Origin: Rhodopirellula sp. | Lineage (GTDB): Bacteria; Planctomycetota; Planctomycetia; Pirellulales; Pirellulaceae | Reading direction: 5' to 3' | DNA length: 64,000 bases | Assembly (NCBI GenBank): GCA_002698965.1 | Contig: PAAT01000102.1 | Span: 31,731 to 95,730 of the forward strand | Part shown: positions 10,318 to 19,896 of the stretch, piece after piece | Layout: every line of letters starts with the position of its first letter | Position numbering within the stretch: position 1 is the stretch's first letter | Position numbers and translations under genes: made by a program | Notes under the pieces: generated by a model | Seen by the model: only the letters and a program-made list of their open reading frames with translations | The model's database searches: none | Told to the model about the DNA's origin: nothing

Positions 10318-11319
10318 ATGAAGATTCAGTCTGTATTTATCGCCATCGTGATGTTTGTATGCACCACGATTACTATTTTCGGACAAGATCAAGTAGTACC
10401 TGTACGAATGGGTTCAGGGAGCTTGCAATTTGAGACAGTTCCTGGATGGGGGTTGCGTCCGGATGGAAGTTCAGCCTTAGGGCCAACACATGGCGGCGTT
10501 GTTGTTGACAGTAAAAACAATGTCTATGTAAGTGCCAACAAAGGCGTGGTCGTTTTTTCGCCGGATGGAAAAGTGATTCAGGAATATCTGGGTGCGGATT
10601 ATACCATGCTGCACGACATTGAAATTCGTAAAGAAGGTGATGCTGAATTCATCTATGGTGCTCGCAATACTGCTGGCGAAGGTGTGAAGTTCAATGCTCA
10701 CTCCGGGGAAGTTGTTTTGCGGCTGGATCCAAAAGCTGCAGGTCTGGATTACGCTCGTTATAGCCCAACGGCTATTACTGTTGCTCCCAATGGTGATATT
10801 TATCTATCGGATGGTTATGCCAGCAACCATATCTTTGTTTATGACAAACAAGGTAAGTATAAGTTCCACTTCGGGGAAAAGGGTAACGAACTGAAGCAGT
10901 TTAACACTGCTCACGGAATGACGCTGGATACAAGGTATGACCCTCCCCGCCTTTTGGTGTGCGACCGAAACCACCAACCTAAAGGGCGTCTTCTACACTA
11001 TTCGCTGGAGGGCGAATTCATGGAGGTTGTTATTACGGGCTTAGGGATGCCTACGTCCGCTGTCGTTCAGGGAGATTATGTGTCTGTGCCTGACCTGCAT
11101 GGTCGGGTTGTCATCCTTAGTAAGACGAATACAATCTGCGCTGTGCTCGGTCATAATGACGATGCTGGCAAAGGGCGTGCTTACGGGATTCCACAAGCTC
11201 AGTGGCGTGAAGGTGTCTTCAGCGGTACTCATGGTTCCTATTTTGATAACGATGGAAACCTGTTTGTTCAAGATTGGAACGTTGATGGTCGCATTGTTAA
11301 ATTGCGCCGCACTCAGTAG
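10318..11319 (+). CDS. Secreted NHL-repeat (six-bladed beta-propeller) protein
   Basis: The 333-residue protein begins with a clear signal peptide (hydrophobic stretch about 5-22). Repeated segments follow the NHL/SMP-30-type propeller pattern: GGVVVDSKNNVYVSANKGVV, PTAITVAPNGDIYLSDGYA, MTLDTRYDPPRLLVCDRN and a final NDGNLFVQDWN-like blade (DNDGNLFVQDWNVDG). No catalytic residues can be assigned. Such proteins accompany PSD1/DUF1501 sets in planctomycetes, usually as extracytoplasmic binding or lactonase-like proteins. It stands 119 bases after the dehydrogenase gene with its own upstream gap, so co-transcription is possible but not shown. Confidence 0.85.
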   Translation: MKIQSVFIAIVMFVCTTITIFGQDQVVPVRMGSGSLQFETVPGWGLRPDGSSALGPTHGGVVVDSKNNVYVSANKGVVVFSPDGKVIQEYLGADYTMLHDIEIRKEGDAEFIYGARNTAGEGVKFNAHSGEVVLRLDPKAAGLDYARYSPTAITVAPNGDIYLSDGYASNHIFVYDKQGKYKFHFGEKGNELKQFNTAHGMTLDTRYDPPRLLVCDRNHQPKGRLLHYSLEGEFMEVVITGLGMPTSAVVQGDYVSVPDLHGRVVILSKTNTICAVLGHNDDAGKGRAYGIPQAQWREGVFSGTHGSYFDNDGNLFVQDWNVDGRIVKLRRTQ

Positions 11320-11378
11320 TGTTACCCTCGTGACCGTAGGTTATAAAGCTTTCCCTTGGCGTTTGCGGTAAAGTGTTG

Positions 11379-12215
11379 TTATTTGTCACGATCCCACTGG
11401 CGGCCGTGATCATCGTCTGCAATGACCTTCGTGGCAATCGCTTTGAGAGTTATGTCGAAACCGTGGTCGTACTCATATTTTCGCAGATCAACGTCATAGA
11501 TAGTTGCTAACCAAATCAGTTGACCAAGTTCAATAAGAATCTTATCGGGGTGCCCCAGAGCATCCGTGAAGATTCCTGTTGTCCCCTTGTCCCTGCTTTT
11601 AGTTTGACCGTCGACAGCGCTTAGTTTTCCAGCGTGATATAGCTTTTTTAATTCCACGGCCCCCTGCCCATAATTGATACAGAAGAATTCGTTTTCAGGA
11701 TAAGCTTCACGTAAACGATCGATGATTTTGTGAAAATCGGATGTCGCTTTTTTCATTTCCTGGGTAAAAGTATCGACTTTGTAACGTGCGGGGAATCGTC
11801 CCCACGGCATGGCCAAGCAAAAAGTCGTCTTAGGGTTATGTTGAATGGCATAATCTACCCAGAGTTTGAAGTGTTCAAACGTCCCTTTTCCCCTTCCGAC
11901 GCCCGTCCACGTCATGCCGAATAGCTCGATTTTACCCGATTGGAGGGCTTTTTTAATGTCGCCGCTGTGGCGACTGTTCTCCCAAAAATATCCGGGGGTT
12001 CCCCGGTCCCCACCTTCAAAGAAAACCAACTGCTCATGGTCCTTGAATCCTGCGCGATGTGCGTGCGTTGTCATCCCGCGAGCCATGGGAACGAAGAAAC
12101 TATGACCAATAAAGAGCGATTTGTATCCCTCGGTTGGCTCAGCTGCTGGTAGCAGGAGTGCTTGAAGGAGCAACAAAATCAACAAGGTGAACCGAGTAGG
12201 TCTGATGAATTGCAT
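11379..12215 (-). CDS. Secreted SGNH-hydrolase-like protein
   Basis: A 278-residue protein with a strong signal peptide (LLILLLLQALLLPAA). The mature part starts with FIGHSF, whose Ser39 sits where the block I serine of SGNH hydrolases lies, and ends with TDALGHP, where Asp218 and His222 could be the block V acid and base. The middle (about 93-135) has the alternating strand and helix pattern expected of this fold. I do not recognise a characterised subfamily, and an esterase activity would be an inference. It converges with the NHL gene and is divergent from the PQQ-propeller gene at 12295 (79-base gap, where both promoters must lie). Confidence 0.65.
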   Translation of the reverse strand: MQFIRPTRFTLLILLLLQALLLPAAEPTEGYKSLFIGHSFFVPMARGMTTHAHRAGFKDHEQLVFFEGGDRGTPGYFWENSRHSGDIKKALQSGKIELFGMTWTGVGRGKGTFEHFKLWVDYAIQHNPKTTFCLAMPWGRFPARYKVDTFTQEMKKATSDFHKIIDRLREAYPENEFFCINYGQGAVELKKLYHAGKLSAVDGQTKSRDKGTTGIFTDALGHPDKILIELGQLIWLATIYDVDLRKYEYDHGFDITLKAIATKVIADDDHGRQWDRDK

Positions 12216-12294
12216 TTGGTATATTTAGGTAGATGTAGAGAGAAGCAGCTAAAACCTGATTTTAAACCCATCTTAAACCTTTGCCAGTCGTATT

Positions 12295-13542
12295 ATGCAC
12301 ACTACTAAAAACTATGCTTTACTAACTTGTCTTATTTTGCTTCTTAGCAGCTCTGGTTTGTTGGCGGAGTCGCCGTTTTGGCCCGGTTGGCTGGGCCCTA
12401 ATCGTGATGGATGGGTTAAGGATGTGATACCCCCTAAAGTTTGGCCTGAAAAGCTAACACAGGTCTGGAAGATTGAAGTTGGAACGGGGTATGGCACGCC
12501 ACTGGTTCAAGGCGATCTTGTCTTCACACATACACGCCAGGGCGATCAGGAAGTAATGCAGTGCGTTGATCTAAAGACCGGGCAAACCAAATGGCGTCAG
12601 GCCTTTGATATGCCGTTCAAGATTGGCGGCGGCGGAGAGTACCACGGTAAAGGTCCTAAGTCTAATCCCATCCTTGCTGATGGAAGGATCTTTTCACTGA
12701 GTATTTCTGGAGTGTTGGCTGCCTGGGATGCAAAGTCAGGTAAACAGTTGTGGGTTCGAGACTACAGTGAACAATTCGAGAAGGGGCACCCTTACTGGGG
12801 GGCTTCGACCTCACCTATCGTTTCCGGAAGTCGCGTGATGGTGCATTTTGGTAACGATGAAGTGGGGGCGCTGGTAGCGATGGATGCGAAGAGCGGTCGT
12901 GAACTATGGAGAAGTGGGAAAGATGGTACGGCCTATGCGTCTCCATTACTCGCTGACTTTGGAGGCGTCCATCAGATTGTGCAGTGGAATCACGAAGCCC
13001 TTGTGGGTGTAGCGGTGAAAACCGGGGTCGAATTGTGGCGATTTCCGCTGCCTCACTTAACGCATAATCAAAACATGCCGACACCCGCGGTTCATGACGG
13101 TCATGTGATTGTCGGTGGTGAGAACCGGGGGATGTATAGCCTTCAGCCTGTAGTGAATGGGGGTAAGTGGTCCGTCAAAGAGAGGTGGTTTCAGCCCAAG
13201 GCTGCTTTGGATATGAGTTCGGCAATTGTCAGTGGGGATCGAATCTATGGTATGACACACTACAATGCGGGCCAGTTATTCTGTTTGGATACTAAAACAG
13301 GTGAATTTGTTTGGCAGGGGCCGCCGCGTAGCGCTAACAATGTGACATTTCTGGCAATGCCAGGGTATGTGGCCGCGCTTATTAATAATGGTCATCTCAA
13401 GATTCTTCGGAGTGGTACAGAGCAATACGATGAAGTTCGCTCCTACAAAGTTGCAGAGGATGCAACTTGGGCAGCGCCAGTATTTCTACAGGGAAAAATC
13501 CTGATCAAAGATGTAAACACTCTTACGTTGTGGACCTATTAG
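12295..13542 (+). CDS. PQQ-binding-like beta-propeller repeat protein
   Basis: The 415-residue protein has a signal peptide (about residues 7-24, ending near LLAESPFWPGW) and repeated quinoprotein-type blades with the pattern D-x-K-T/S-G-x-x-x-W: DLKTGQTKW, DAKSGKQLW, DAKSGRELW, AVKTGVELW and DTKTGEFVW. The N-terminal WPGWLGPNRDGW motif is typical of the large planctomycete group of secreted PQQ-like proteins. Most of these lack evidence of PQQ binding or dehydrogenase activity and may be structural or BamB-like. It converges with a second PQQ-like gene (22-base gap). Confidence 0.88.
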   Translation: MHTTKNYALLTCLILLLSSSGLLAESPFWPGWLGPNRDGWVKDVIPPKVWPEKLTQVWKIEVGTGYGTPLVQGDLVFTHTRQGDQEVMQCVDLKTGQTKWRQAFDMPFKIGGGGEYHGKGPKSNPILADGRIFSLSISGVLAAWDAKSGKQLWVRDYSEQFEKGHPYWGASTSPIVSGSRVMVHFGNDEVGALVAMDAKSGRELWRSGKDGTAYASPLLADFGGVHQIVQWNHEALVGVAVKTGVELWRFPLPHLTHNQNMPTPAVHDGHVIVGGENRGMYSLQPVVNGGKWSVKERWFQPKAALDMSSAIVSGDRIYGMTHYNAGQLFCLDTKTGEFVWQGPPRSANNVTFLAMPGYVAALINNGHLKILRSGTEQYDEVRSYKVAEDATWAAPVFLQGKILIKDVNTLTLWTY

Positions 13543-13564
13543 TGGTTGCGGGCAAAGATTGCGA

Positions 13565-14800
13565 TTAGTGTCCGGAAACGTCGATGGCATAAATCGACTC
13601 GTCATCTCGTAATAAGAGAAGCCCCTCACTAAGCGAGGGAGCCTGTCTTGTTCCGCGTGTTACTTGTTGCCGACCAAGTTCCTGGTATTCATCTTTGTTG
13701 AGATTCGCAATAATCACATTGCCGTCCATCATACTTATGAACAGTTTTCCGTCAGCAGCAATGGCATTCCCTTTGCCAAATCGTGGCATCTTCCAGATCG
13801 CTTCCCCTGTTGTCGCATTGAGGCAATGAAGGTTTGTGATGGGGCCTGCACCACCAATATTGTCGAAACCGAAAAGGTAACCCTGACTAAGGATTGATGT
13901 TTGCCATTCATTGCGCATCACACTTGTACGACCTTGAGAAGCCCAAACTTCTTTAATGGTATAGTTGGTTTCGGTTTTGGTGATGTTAAGACGTACTGCA
14001 CCATGATCTTCACCCGACGAAATGAAGAGGTCCCCATTGATTAGTTGGGGCGTCACAATATTACAGTCATAAGGTGTTATGTATTCGTATTTCCAGAGTG
14101 GTTCACCAAGGGGGGATAATCCCCGCAAGTGCGTCCCTGTGAAGACGACGAGTTGTTTTTCACCAGCTATTTCGAGAATCGCGGGACAGGAATAACCAAT
14201 AGAGTCCGGGAAATAGGTTTGCCATTGTGGTTTTCCTTCGTCTACGCTGTAGGCTGCTATGACGACTCCGTTTTCATGTCCCGTCGTTATGATCACGACG
14301 TTGCCAAATACTAAAGGCGATGCTGCCATGCCGTAATCGGCAACCGCCCCGTTATGTTCTTTGATGGTGTCGCGTTTCCAATGGAGCTTGCCGGTTTTGA
14401 GATCCATTGCTGCGAGGATGCCCTGACCACTAAATGCAAATGCCTGAGTCGAAGTGAGTGCCGGGAATGCTCGTGGACCATTGCCCATAGCGTTATTGTA
14501 TTCAGTCGCAATGGCGGTTTCCCATTGGGTTTCCCCTGTTTTAGCATCGAGGGCAAGTGTATATTGCTGGCCTTCTTTCTGTACAAGTGTGACTGCCAGT
14601 GAGTCTAAAACAGCAATCCCGGACATACCCACACCGCCGGGGACTTTCCACGCACTCTTCAGACCGTCAGCGGGCCATGTTTTTAGGAGGCCTTTTTCAG
14701 GGGAATGACCTGTACGCAAAGGCCCTAGGTGTTGAGGCCAGTCGGCAGCTGAGAGGGCCGTAACAGTCAGCAGGCAAAGGGTAAGGGCTCGAAATAGCAT
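13565..14800 (-). CDS. PQQ-binding-like beta-propeller repeat protein
   Basis: A 411-residue secreted protein with signal peptide MLFRALTLCLLTVTALSAA followed by WPQHLGPLRTG, the planctomycete variant of the WPxxxGP start motif. Quinoprotein-type blades include DAKTGETQWE, DLKTGKLHWK, SVDEGKPQWQ and NATTGEAIWK. No separate catalytic domain is present. It is convergent with the PQQ-like gene ending at 13542 but the two are not close copies, so a recent duplication is unlikely. Function is unknown; secretion is supported by the signal peptide. Confidence 0.88.
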   Translation of the reverse strand: MLFRALTLCLLTVTALSAADWPQHLGPLRTGHSPEKGLLKTWPADGLKSAWKVPGGVGMSGIAVLDSLAVTLVQKEGQQYTLALDAKTGETQWETAIATEYNNAMGNGPRAFPALTSTQAFAFSGQGILAAMDLKTGKLHWKRDTIKEHNGAVADYGMAASPLVFGNVVIITTGHENGVVIAAYSVDEGKPQWQTYFPDSIGYSCPAILEIAGEKQLVVFTGTHLRGLSPLGEPLWKYEYITPYDCNIVTPQLINGDLFISSGEDHGAVRLNITKTETNYTIKEVWASQGRTSVMRNEWQTSILSQGYLFGFDNIGGAGPITNLHCLNATTGEAIWKMPRFGKGNAIAADGKLFISMMDGNVIIANLNKDEYQELGRQQVTRGTRQAPSLSEGLLLLRDDESIYAIDVSGH

Positions 14801-14943
14801 GGAATTATCAACTTCTTAAAGATGGTGGCATGAAATGGATGAGCGATTTAATTCTAGCGGATGAAATCAAGAAAAAGGAGAATTCTGTGGTGTAGAATAT
14901 CAAGAATTAAATCCCGACGGAGTTCTCTTTGGAAGTGTTGTAG

Positions 14944-16305
14944 ATGAAGTTTCATGCTGTGCTTAGTGTTTTAGGCGTCGTTTTGGTGAGTTGCTTAGGA
15001 CCGCTTACGGGGGCCGCCTCTGAGTTAAAGGACGTTAATATTATCTATGTGCTTGCAGATGATCTGGGGTACGGAGATTTGGGCTGTTATGGCAGCAAAT
15101 TAAACGATACGCCTCATATCGATGCGCTGGCCATTGATGGATTGCGAATGACCGATTTTCACGCTTCGGCTTGGTGTGCTCCAAGTCGTCGTGGCCTGAT
15201 GACGGGCTGCCACCCCAACCGACCGTGGAATAACCACAAAGGACGTTGGGGGCGTCTGGCGGACGCAATTGTGATCCCCGAACTGCTGAAAACAGTTGGT
15301 TACAGGACAGCCCTTATTGGTAAATGGCATCTGGAAATGTCCGAGGGATTACACCCTTTAGACCAGGGATTTGATTACTGGTGTGGCACGCGGGGAAGCA
15401 ATGATTGGGACGGACCCGCTCCGAACTATGAGTCGTTCCGCAGCGCATCGGAAGAATCCTGGAAGACGCCTCTTTATGTGAATCGGGAAAATCTTGGCCC
15501 CGTTGTTCCTCAGTCAGGATTTACAAAAAGGTATACCGAAGAGGTCGTAGATATCATCAAGTCAGACAATGAAAAGCCGTTTTTCGTTTATCTGGCTCAT
15601 AATATGCCGCATGTGCCGGTCTTTGCGTCGAAGCAATTTCAGGGGGGCAGTCGGAATGGTGTTTATGGTGATGTATTGGCAGAGCTGGATTGGTCGATGG
15701 GGCAGATTGTTAAAGCACTGGAAGAAACAGGAAAACGAAAGAATACAATTGTCGTTTTTACAAGTGATAATGGCCCCTGGTCAATGTTTACGGAATTTAG
15801 TGGTGTTGCGACTCCTTTGCGAGGGCAAAAGTCGACGACCTGGGAAGGGGGCACCCGCGTGCCGTTTATTGTTTCCTGGCCAGGCAACCTAAAGCGTGGA
15901 AAACACGCTGGGCTGATGACTCACTATGATGTCTATGCAACACTAGCCTCCATCGTGGGGGTTAGTATTCCCGATGGCCATGCGATTGATTCAATGGATA
16001 TGTCAGCGGTTTGGTTGAAGGGATCAGCAAGTACACGAACAAAGCATATCTATTATTTCCGGGAGGCCATGGCATACCGCAGTGGCGAATTTAAGATTCA
16101 CATAAAGACAAGAGAACGTACAAGAGAACCTGAAACCGGTAAGCGGGAGCAGAGTCTTGGGCAGGATCCTCCGTTAATATTTAATTTAAATAAAGATGCA
16201 GGCGAGAAGAAAAATCTTCATGCTGAGTCACAGGACCTCGCGGAGCGATTGTTGAAAGAGTTTGATATGGCGAGGAAGAAAATTCAGAGCTGGGAGCCGT
16301 TTTAG
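14944..16305 (+). CDS. Secreted arylsulfatase-type sulfatase
   Basis: A 453-residue type I sulfatase with a signal peptide. The metal-binding start VLADDLGYGDLGCYG contains the paired aspartates, and the formylglycine motif CAPSR (Cys78) is followed by RGLMTG, so activity needs oxidation of that cysteine by a formylglycine-generating enzyme. GKWHL and FTSDNGPW are further active-site blocks. The C-terminus is the usual small subdomain. Substrate cannot be read from the sequence; sulfated polysaccharides are the usual targets in marine planctomycetes. The short lipoprotein gene follows about 100 bases downstream on the same strand. Confidence 0.93.
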   Translation: MKFHAVLSVLGVVLVSCLGPLTGAASELKDVNIIYVLADDLGYGDLGCYGSKLNDTPHIDALAIDGLRMTDFHASAWCAPSRRGLMTGCHPNRPWNNHKGRWGRLADAIVIPELLKTVGYRTALIGKWHLEMSEGLHPLDQGFDYWCGTRGSNDWDGPAPNYESFRSASEESWKTPLYVNRENLGPVVPQSGFTKRYTEEVVDIIKSDNEKPFFVYLAHNMPHVPVFASKQFQGGSRNGVYGDVLAELDWSMGQIVKALEETGKRKNTIVVFTSDNGPWSMFTEFSGVATPLRGQKSTTWEGGTRVPFIVSWPGNLKRGKHAGLMTHYDVYATLASIVGVSIPDGHAIDSMDMSAVWLKGSASTRTKHIYYFREAMAYRSGEFKIHIKTRERTREPETGKREQSLGQDPPLIFNLNKDAGEKKNLHAESQDLAERLLKEFDMARKKIQSWEPF

Positions 16306-16401
16306 GCTAAAAAAACGGGGCATAATCGAGGGTACATGATAATATTGATATGTAAGACACCTGTACTCTCCTCAATAAGATTTAGAAATAGGAACAAGAC
16401 C

Positions 16402-16764
16402 TTGAAATATGCAATGATCACAGTATTGGCTGTCATGACAGCACTCGTTGGCTGTAGTTCGGATGATAGCGGAGAAACTGCCGTGCCGGCTGTTGAAGTC
16501 AATCTGGTCAATACACACTGCCCAATCATGGGGCACGAAGTAACCGACGATGGTGGCCGTACGGATTACGATGGCGGTACCGTTGGATTCTGCTGTCCGG
16601 GATGTGTTGAAAAGTTTAATGAATTGGACGACGTTGCGAAAGTTGATGCATTAGCCACTAAAGGCAAGGGTATCCTGGAAGACACCCATAGTCATGATCA
16701 CGATGGTGAAACGCATGATCATGCAGAGGCAGAAGCGACGGACACGGTTACGGAAGAAAAGTAA
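16402..16764 (+). CDS. Small lipoprotein with YHS/TRASH-like metal-binding motif and His-rich tail
   Basis: About 120 residues from the TTG at 16402 (an ATG four codons on at 16414 is equally possible; the frame is open back to 16336 but that segment is not signal-like). A hydrophobic stretch ends in the lipobox LVGC, so it is probably a lipoprotein. The core has HCPIMGHE and FCCPGCVEKF, the cysteine pattern of the YHS/TRASH-like domains that bind copper or other metals in planctomycetes. The C-terminus is rich in His and acidic residues (HSHDHDGETHDH), a second likely metal-binding segment. A hairpin terminator follows. Metal identity is unknown; copper or zinc is an inference. Confidence 0.75.
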   Translation: MKYAMITVLAVMTALVGCSSDDSGETAVPAVEVNLVNTHCPIMGHEVTDDGGRTDYDGGTVGFCCPGCVEKFNELDDVAKVDALATKGKGILEDTHSHDHDGETHDHAEAEATDTVTEEK

Positions 16765-16790
16765 CTCTCGGACCTAAACATAATTAAAAT

Positions 16791-16827
16791 GAAGACAGGC
16801 CTTTGTAACAGACAGAGGCCTGTCTTC
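16791..16827. terminator. Hairpin terminator between convergent genes
   Basis: Perfect 12-base inverted repeat, GAAGACAGGCCT (16791-16802) and AGGCCTGTCTTC (16816-16827), with a 13-base loop and a short GTTTA tail. It lies between the lipoprotein gene and the convergent acetoacetate-CoA ligase gene and could serve both strands. Confidence 0.7.
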
Positions 16828-16895
16828 GTTTAAGGGGGCGGTTGAGCTTAGTCCTTGTGCTCTATGCTAAGTGCTGAGAATTCTCGATTGATGGA

Positions 16896-18851
16896 CTAGG
16901 AGAGCTCATGATACTCGTCAAACGCAGTTGGGTCTTGCAACGCTTCTCGGTTGGTGGGCTCCAGTCCCATCGCGATATCGCGTATGGCCAGTTCGACTTT
17001 CTTTCCGCTGCGAGTGTAGGGGATTTTGTCAACTTCAATGATTAATCCAGGAGCGTGTCGTGCCGACGCTTTTGTTTGTAAGGCGCTTCGAATTCGGGAT
17101 TGGAGAACGTTGTCGAGGCTGAATCCTGATTTTAGTTTGACATACAAAACAACTCGGATGTCACCTCGCCAGGGTTGTCCAATCACGAGACTGTCAGCGA
17201 CTTCGGGCAAGTCTTCCACGATTCGGTAGATCTCAGCAGTACCGATTCGAACACCGCCGGGTTTGAGGATGGCATCGCTGCGGCCATAAACGATCACTCC
17301 ACCGCACACACCCTGACTGCCCGTCATTTCAATCAGGTCGCCATGAGCCCAGCGATCGCTTCGTTCATTGAAGTACGCCTTGCGATATTTCTCGCCATCG
17401 GTATCATTCCAAAACTTGACGGGCATACTTACAAAAGGCGATTTACATACTAATTCACCTTTTTGGCTACTGCCGGCTGCCAGTGGGTTGAACTGGCTAT
17501 CGACAGCCTCTACGTGCATTCCCAATCCGAGACACTGAATTTCGCCCCGGTAAACCGGCAGCAGTGGATTGCCTAACATGAAACACGAGATGATATCCGT
17601 GCCCCCTGAAATGGAACTTAATTGCACGTCGGTCTTCACGGACTGGTAAACCCAGTCGAAATCTTCTGGCTGTAATGGGGCTCCGGTACTCATGATGACA
17701 CGTAAGGAGTTCAATTGGTGGGTTTTCAAAGGAGTAAGCCGACGTCGGCAGGCTCCCAGGTACTTGGGGCTTGTGCCGAAATGAGTGATTCCTCGTTCGT
17801 CAATTAAATCCCATAAGCGGGTCATCGTTGGGGCTGCTGGGAATCCGTCAAATAACGTTACTTCGGCTCCGGTGTATAACGCTGCAATCAGCCAATTCCA
17901 CATCATCCAGCCACAGGTGGTGATATAGGTGATGTTGTCACCTGACTGAACGTCCGTATGCAACATTAGCTCTTTGGTTTGTTGGAGAAGGGTTCCGCCG
18001 GCACCATGAACAATGCACTTCGGTTTTCCGGTGGTTCCCGAACTGTACATGATGTATAGCGGGTGATTAAATGGAAGACGCTCATAGGTTGGTTGGTATT
18101 TTTCACCCGCAGCCCAATCATTCCACAAACTCCAGTCGTCGCTAGCCTGGGAACCATTGGGGAGATCGACGAGTTCAATGACGACAATGGTGGTTAGGCT
18201 CGGGAGTTGAGCTGAAATTTCAGAAATTTTCTCGCGACAGTCGATTACTTTGCCATTATGAACAAATCCATTTACACAAAAGAGAAGCTTCGGTTCAATC
18301 TGCTCGAAACGCTCAACGACACTTTGTGTGCCGAAGTCCGGTGAACAACTGGACCAGATTGCACCGGAGGCTGACGTGGCCAATGCCGCAACCACCGTTT
18401 CTGGAATATTTGGCATAAAGGCGGCTATCCGGTCTCCTGATCGAATATCATGCTGCCTTAATTGCTGTTGAATCGTACCCACTTGAGATCTTAATTCATC
18501 AAAGGAGATGTTCTGATGGATCCTCGATTCTGAAATCCCTGCTAATGCTGTGGACTTCCCTGTATGACGTAAGAGGTTTTCGGCAAAGTTAAGACGCAAA
18601 CCAGGGAAGAAAGTTGTCTCGCGTAGCCCGCTACCCTCGAGGATAGGAGTTGCGTCTCCGTCGAAAATGATCTCGCTGTAATGAAGCCAGTCGTGCCAGA
18701 AGTCGTCATAATGGTCGACCGACCAGCGGTACAGTGAGTCATAGTCACAAATATCGTGGGTAGAAAATCTCTCGCCGGCGTGCTTTAAATAGCGCGCCAT
18801 TTCCGTATTGGACGAGGAAGGTGTCGGGTTCCATAAAAATTCGTTTTGCAT
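16896..18851 (-). CDS. Acetoacetate--CoA ligase (acetoacetyl-CoA synthetase)
   Basis: ATP-dependent adenylate-forming enzyme converting acetoacetate to acetoacetyl-CoA. The 651 residues match the family length. An ACS-type N-terminal segment is followed by the P-loop-like MYSSGTTGKPK (268-278) and the family-typical TTCGWMMWNW block, which together point to the acetoacetyl-CoA rather than acetyl-CoA branch. The C-terminal catalytic lysine region reads YTRSGKKVE. No signal peptide, so it is cytoplasmic. It is divergent from the epimerase/SDR pair (100-base gap), which may indicate linked use of short oxo-acids, but that is inference. It probably feeds acetoacetyl-CoA to central metabolism or storage polymer pathways. 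Confidence 0.93.
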   Translation of the reverse strand: MQNEFLWNPTPSSSNTEMARYLKHAGERFSTHDICDYDSLYRWSVDHYDDFWHDWLHYSEIIFDGDATPILEGSGLRETTFFPGLRLNFAENLLRHTGKSTALAGISESRIHQNISFDELRSQVGTIQQQLRQHDIRSGDRIAAFMPNIPETVVAALATSASGAIWSSCSPDFGTQSVVERFEQIEPKLLFCVNGFVHNGKVIDCREKISEISAQLPSLTTIVVIELVDLPNGSQASDDWSLWNDWAAGEKYQPTYERLPFNHPLYIMYSSGTTGKPKCIVHGAGGTLLQQTKELMLHTDVQSGDNITYITTCGWMMWNWLIAALYTGAEVTLFDGFPAAPTMTRLWDLIDERGITHFGTSPKYLGACRRRLTPLKTHQLNSLRVIMSTGAPLQPEDFDWVYQSVKTDVQLSSISGGTDIISCFMLGNPLLPVYRGEIQCLGLGMHVEAVDSQFNPLAAGSSQKGELVCKSPFVSMPVKFWNDTDGEKYRKAYFNERSDRWAHGDLIEMTGSQGVCGGVIVYGRSDAILKPGGVRIGTAEIYRIVEDLPEVADSLVIGQPWRGDIRVVLYVKLKSGFSLDNVLQSRIRSALQTKASARHAPGLIIEVDKIPYTRSGKKVELAIRDIAMGLEPTNREALQDPTAFDEYHELS

Positions 18852-18951
18852 AGGAATATTATAATGCTCCGTCGCCGAATCGTTCAGAGGCTGATTGTTC
18901 CTGCCTGAATGGATTGCAATTTGGTAGACTCAGATGTCGAGGAGGATTGGA

Positions 18952-19896
18952 ATGAAATATTTAGTTACCGGTGGAGCAGGAAATATTGCCTGTCAGTTTA
19001 GCCAACGTCTTCCGCGTGATGCGGAAGTGCTTTTAACAGACATCGCGAAGGCCCCGTTTTCTACAATTGGAGATAATGCAACGTATCAGCGTTTGAATGT
19101 AACTCAACGTGCTGAAATAGACGAGATGGTGGGGCGTGAGCGGCCGGACGTTATTCTGCATTTTGCCTCGTTGCTTTCGGGGCAAAGCGAGGCAGATCGT
19201 AATACAGCCTGGGAGGTTAACATGCAAGGTGCCTTCAATACTTTCGAAGCGGCCTTGAAGTTTGGAGTTGATCGAGTTGTTTTTTTGAGCTCAATTGCCT
19301 CATTCGGAAGCCCGTTACCGGACCCGGTGCCTGAAGATTGTGAGCAATGGCCTCGCGGTTTTTATGGTTTTACAAAAGCAGCTGTCGAACGCTTGGGATT
19401 TTATTACAAAGAAACTCTGGGGCTTGATTTTCGCAGTATACGCCTTCCGATCGTGATTTCTCCGTATCCTTCGCCCGGAGCCGCGAGTTCGTATGCGTCC
19501 AACGTATTTATCGCTGCCGTGCGCGATGGTGGCTATACGCTTCAGGTCCGAGAGTCGGCAAATCCCGCGATTATCTATATAGAAGATTGTTTGAAGGCAA
19601 TTGACTTGCTGACACACGCTTCGGCGGCAGGTTTGAGTCGGGCGTCCTACAATCTATTTAGTTGTGCTCCCACCGCCCGTGAGATTGTCACTGAGATCCA
19701 AAAAAGAGTTCCGGAAGTTGAAATTGACTTCGCGTTGGACGAGCAGGTTGCTGACTTAATTGACTCATGGCCAAGACAGATAGACGATCAGGCGGCGCGA
19801 AGCGATTGGAATTGGTGCCCTGAATTCGGGTTGCCGGAGATAGCGGATGAATTTCTCCTTCGCTTAACGCAAATGAAGGAAGGGGAAGTTCAATGA
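18952..19896 (+). CDS. NAD-dependent epimerase/dehydratase family protein, L-threonine 3-dehydrogenase-like
   Basis: Extended short-chain dehydrogenase of 314 residues. The ATG at 18952 is chosen over the in-frame ATG at 18934 because GAGGAGG lies just before it and the Rossmann strand MKYLVTGGAGNIA begins at residue 1. The GGAGNIA loop differs from the usual GGAGFIG. Catalytic Ser113/114 and Y138-x3-K142 (YGFTK) are present. The segment after it (RSIRLPIVISPYPSPG, then YASNVFIAAVRDG) resembles GalE-like L-threonine dehydrogenases. A related sugar epimerase function cannot be excluded. Its TGA overlaps the ATG of the next gene (ATGA), so the two are translationally coupled. Confidence 0.8.
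   Translation: MKYLVTGGAGNIACQFSQRLPRDAEVLLTDIAKAPFSTIGDNATYQRLNVTQRAEIDEMVGRERPDVILHFASLLSGQSEADRNTAWEVNMQGAFNTFEAALKFGVDRVVFLSSIASFGSPLPDPVPEDCEQWPRGFYGFTKAAVERLGFYYKETLGLDFRSIRLPIVISPYPSPGAASSYASNVFIAAVRDGGYTLQVRESANPAIIYIEDCLKAIDLLTHASAAGLSRASYNLFSCAPTAREIVTEIQKRVPEVEIDFALDEQVADLIDSWPRQIDDQAARSDWNWCPEFGLPEIADEFLLRLTQMKEGEVQ

Noticed and set aside
12295..14800. Two neighbouring PQQ-like genes as a recent tandem duplication
   Set aside because: They are convergent, and the sequences share only family motifs, not long identical stretches.
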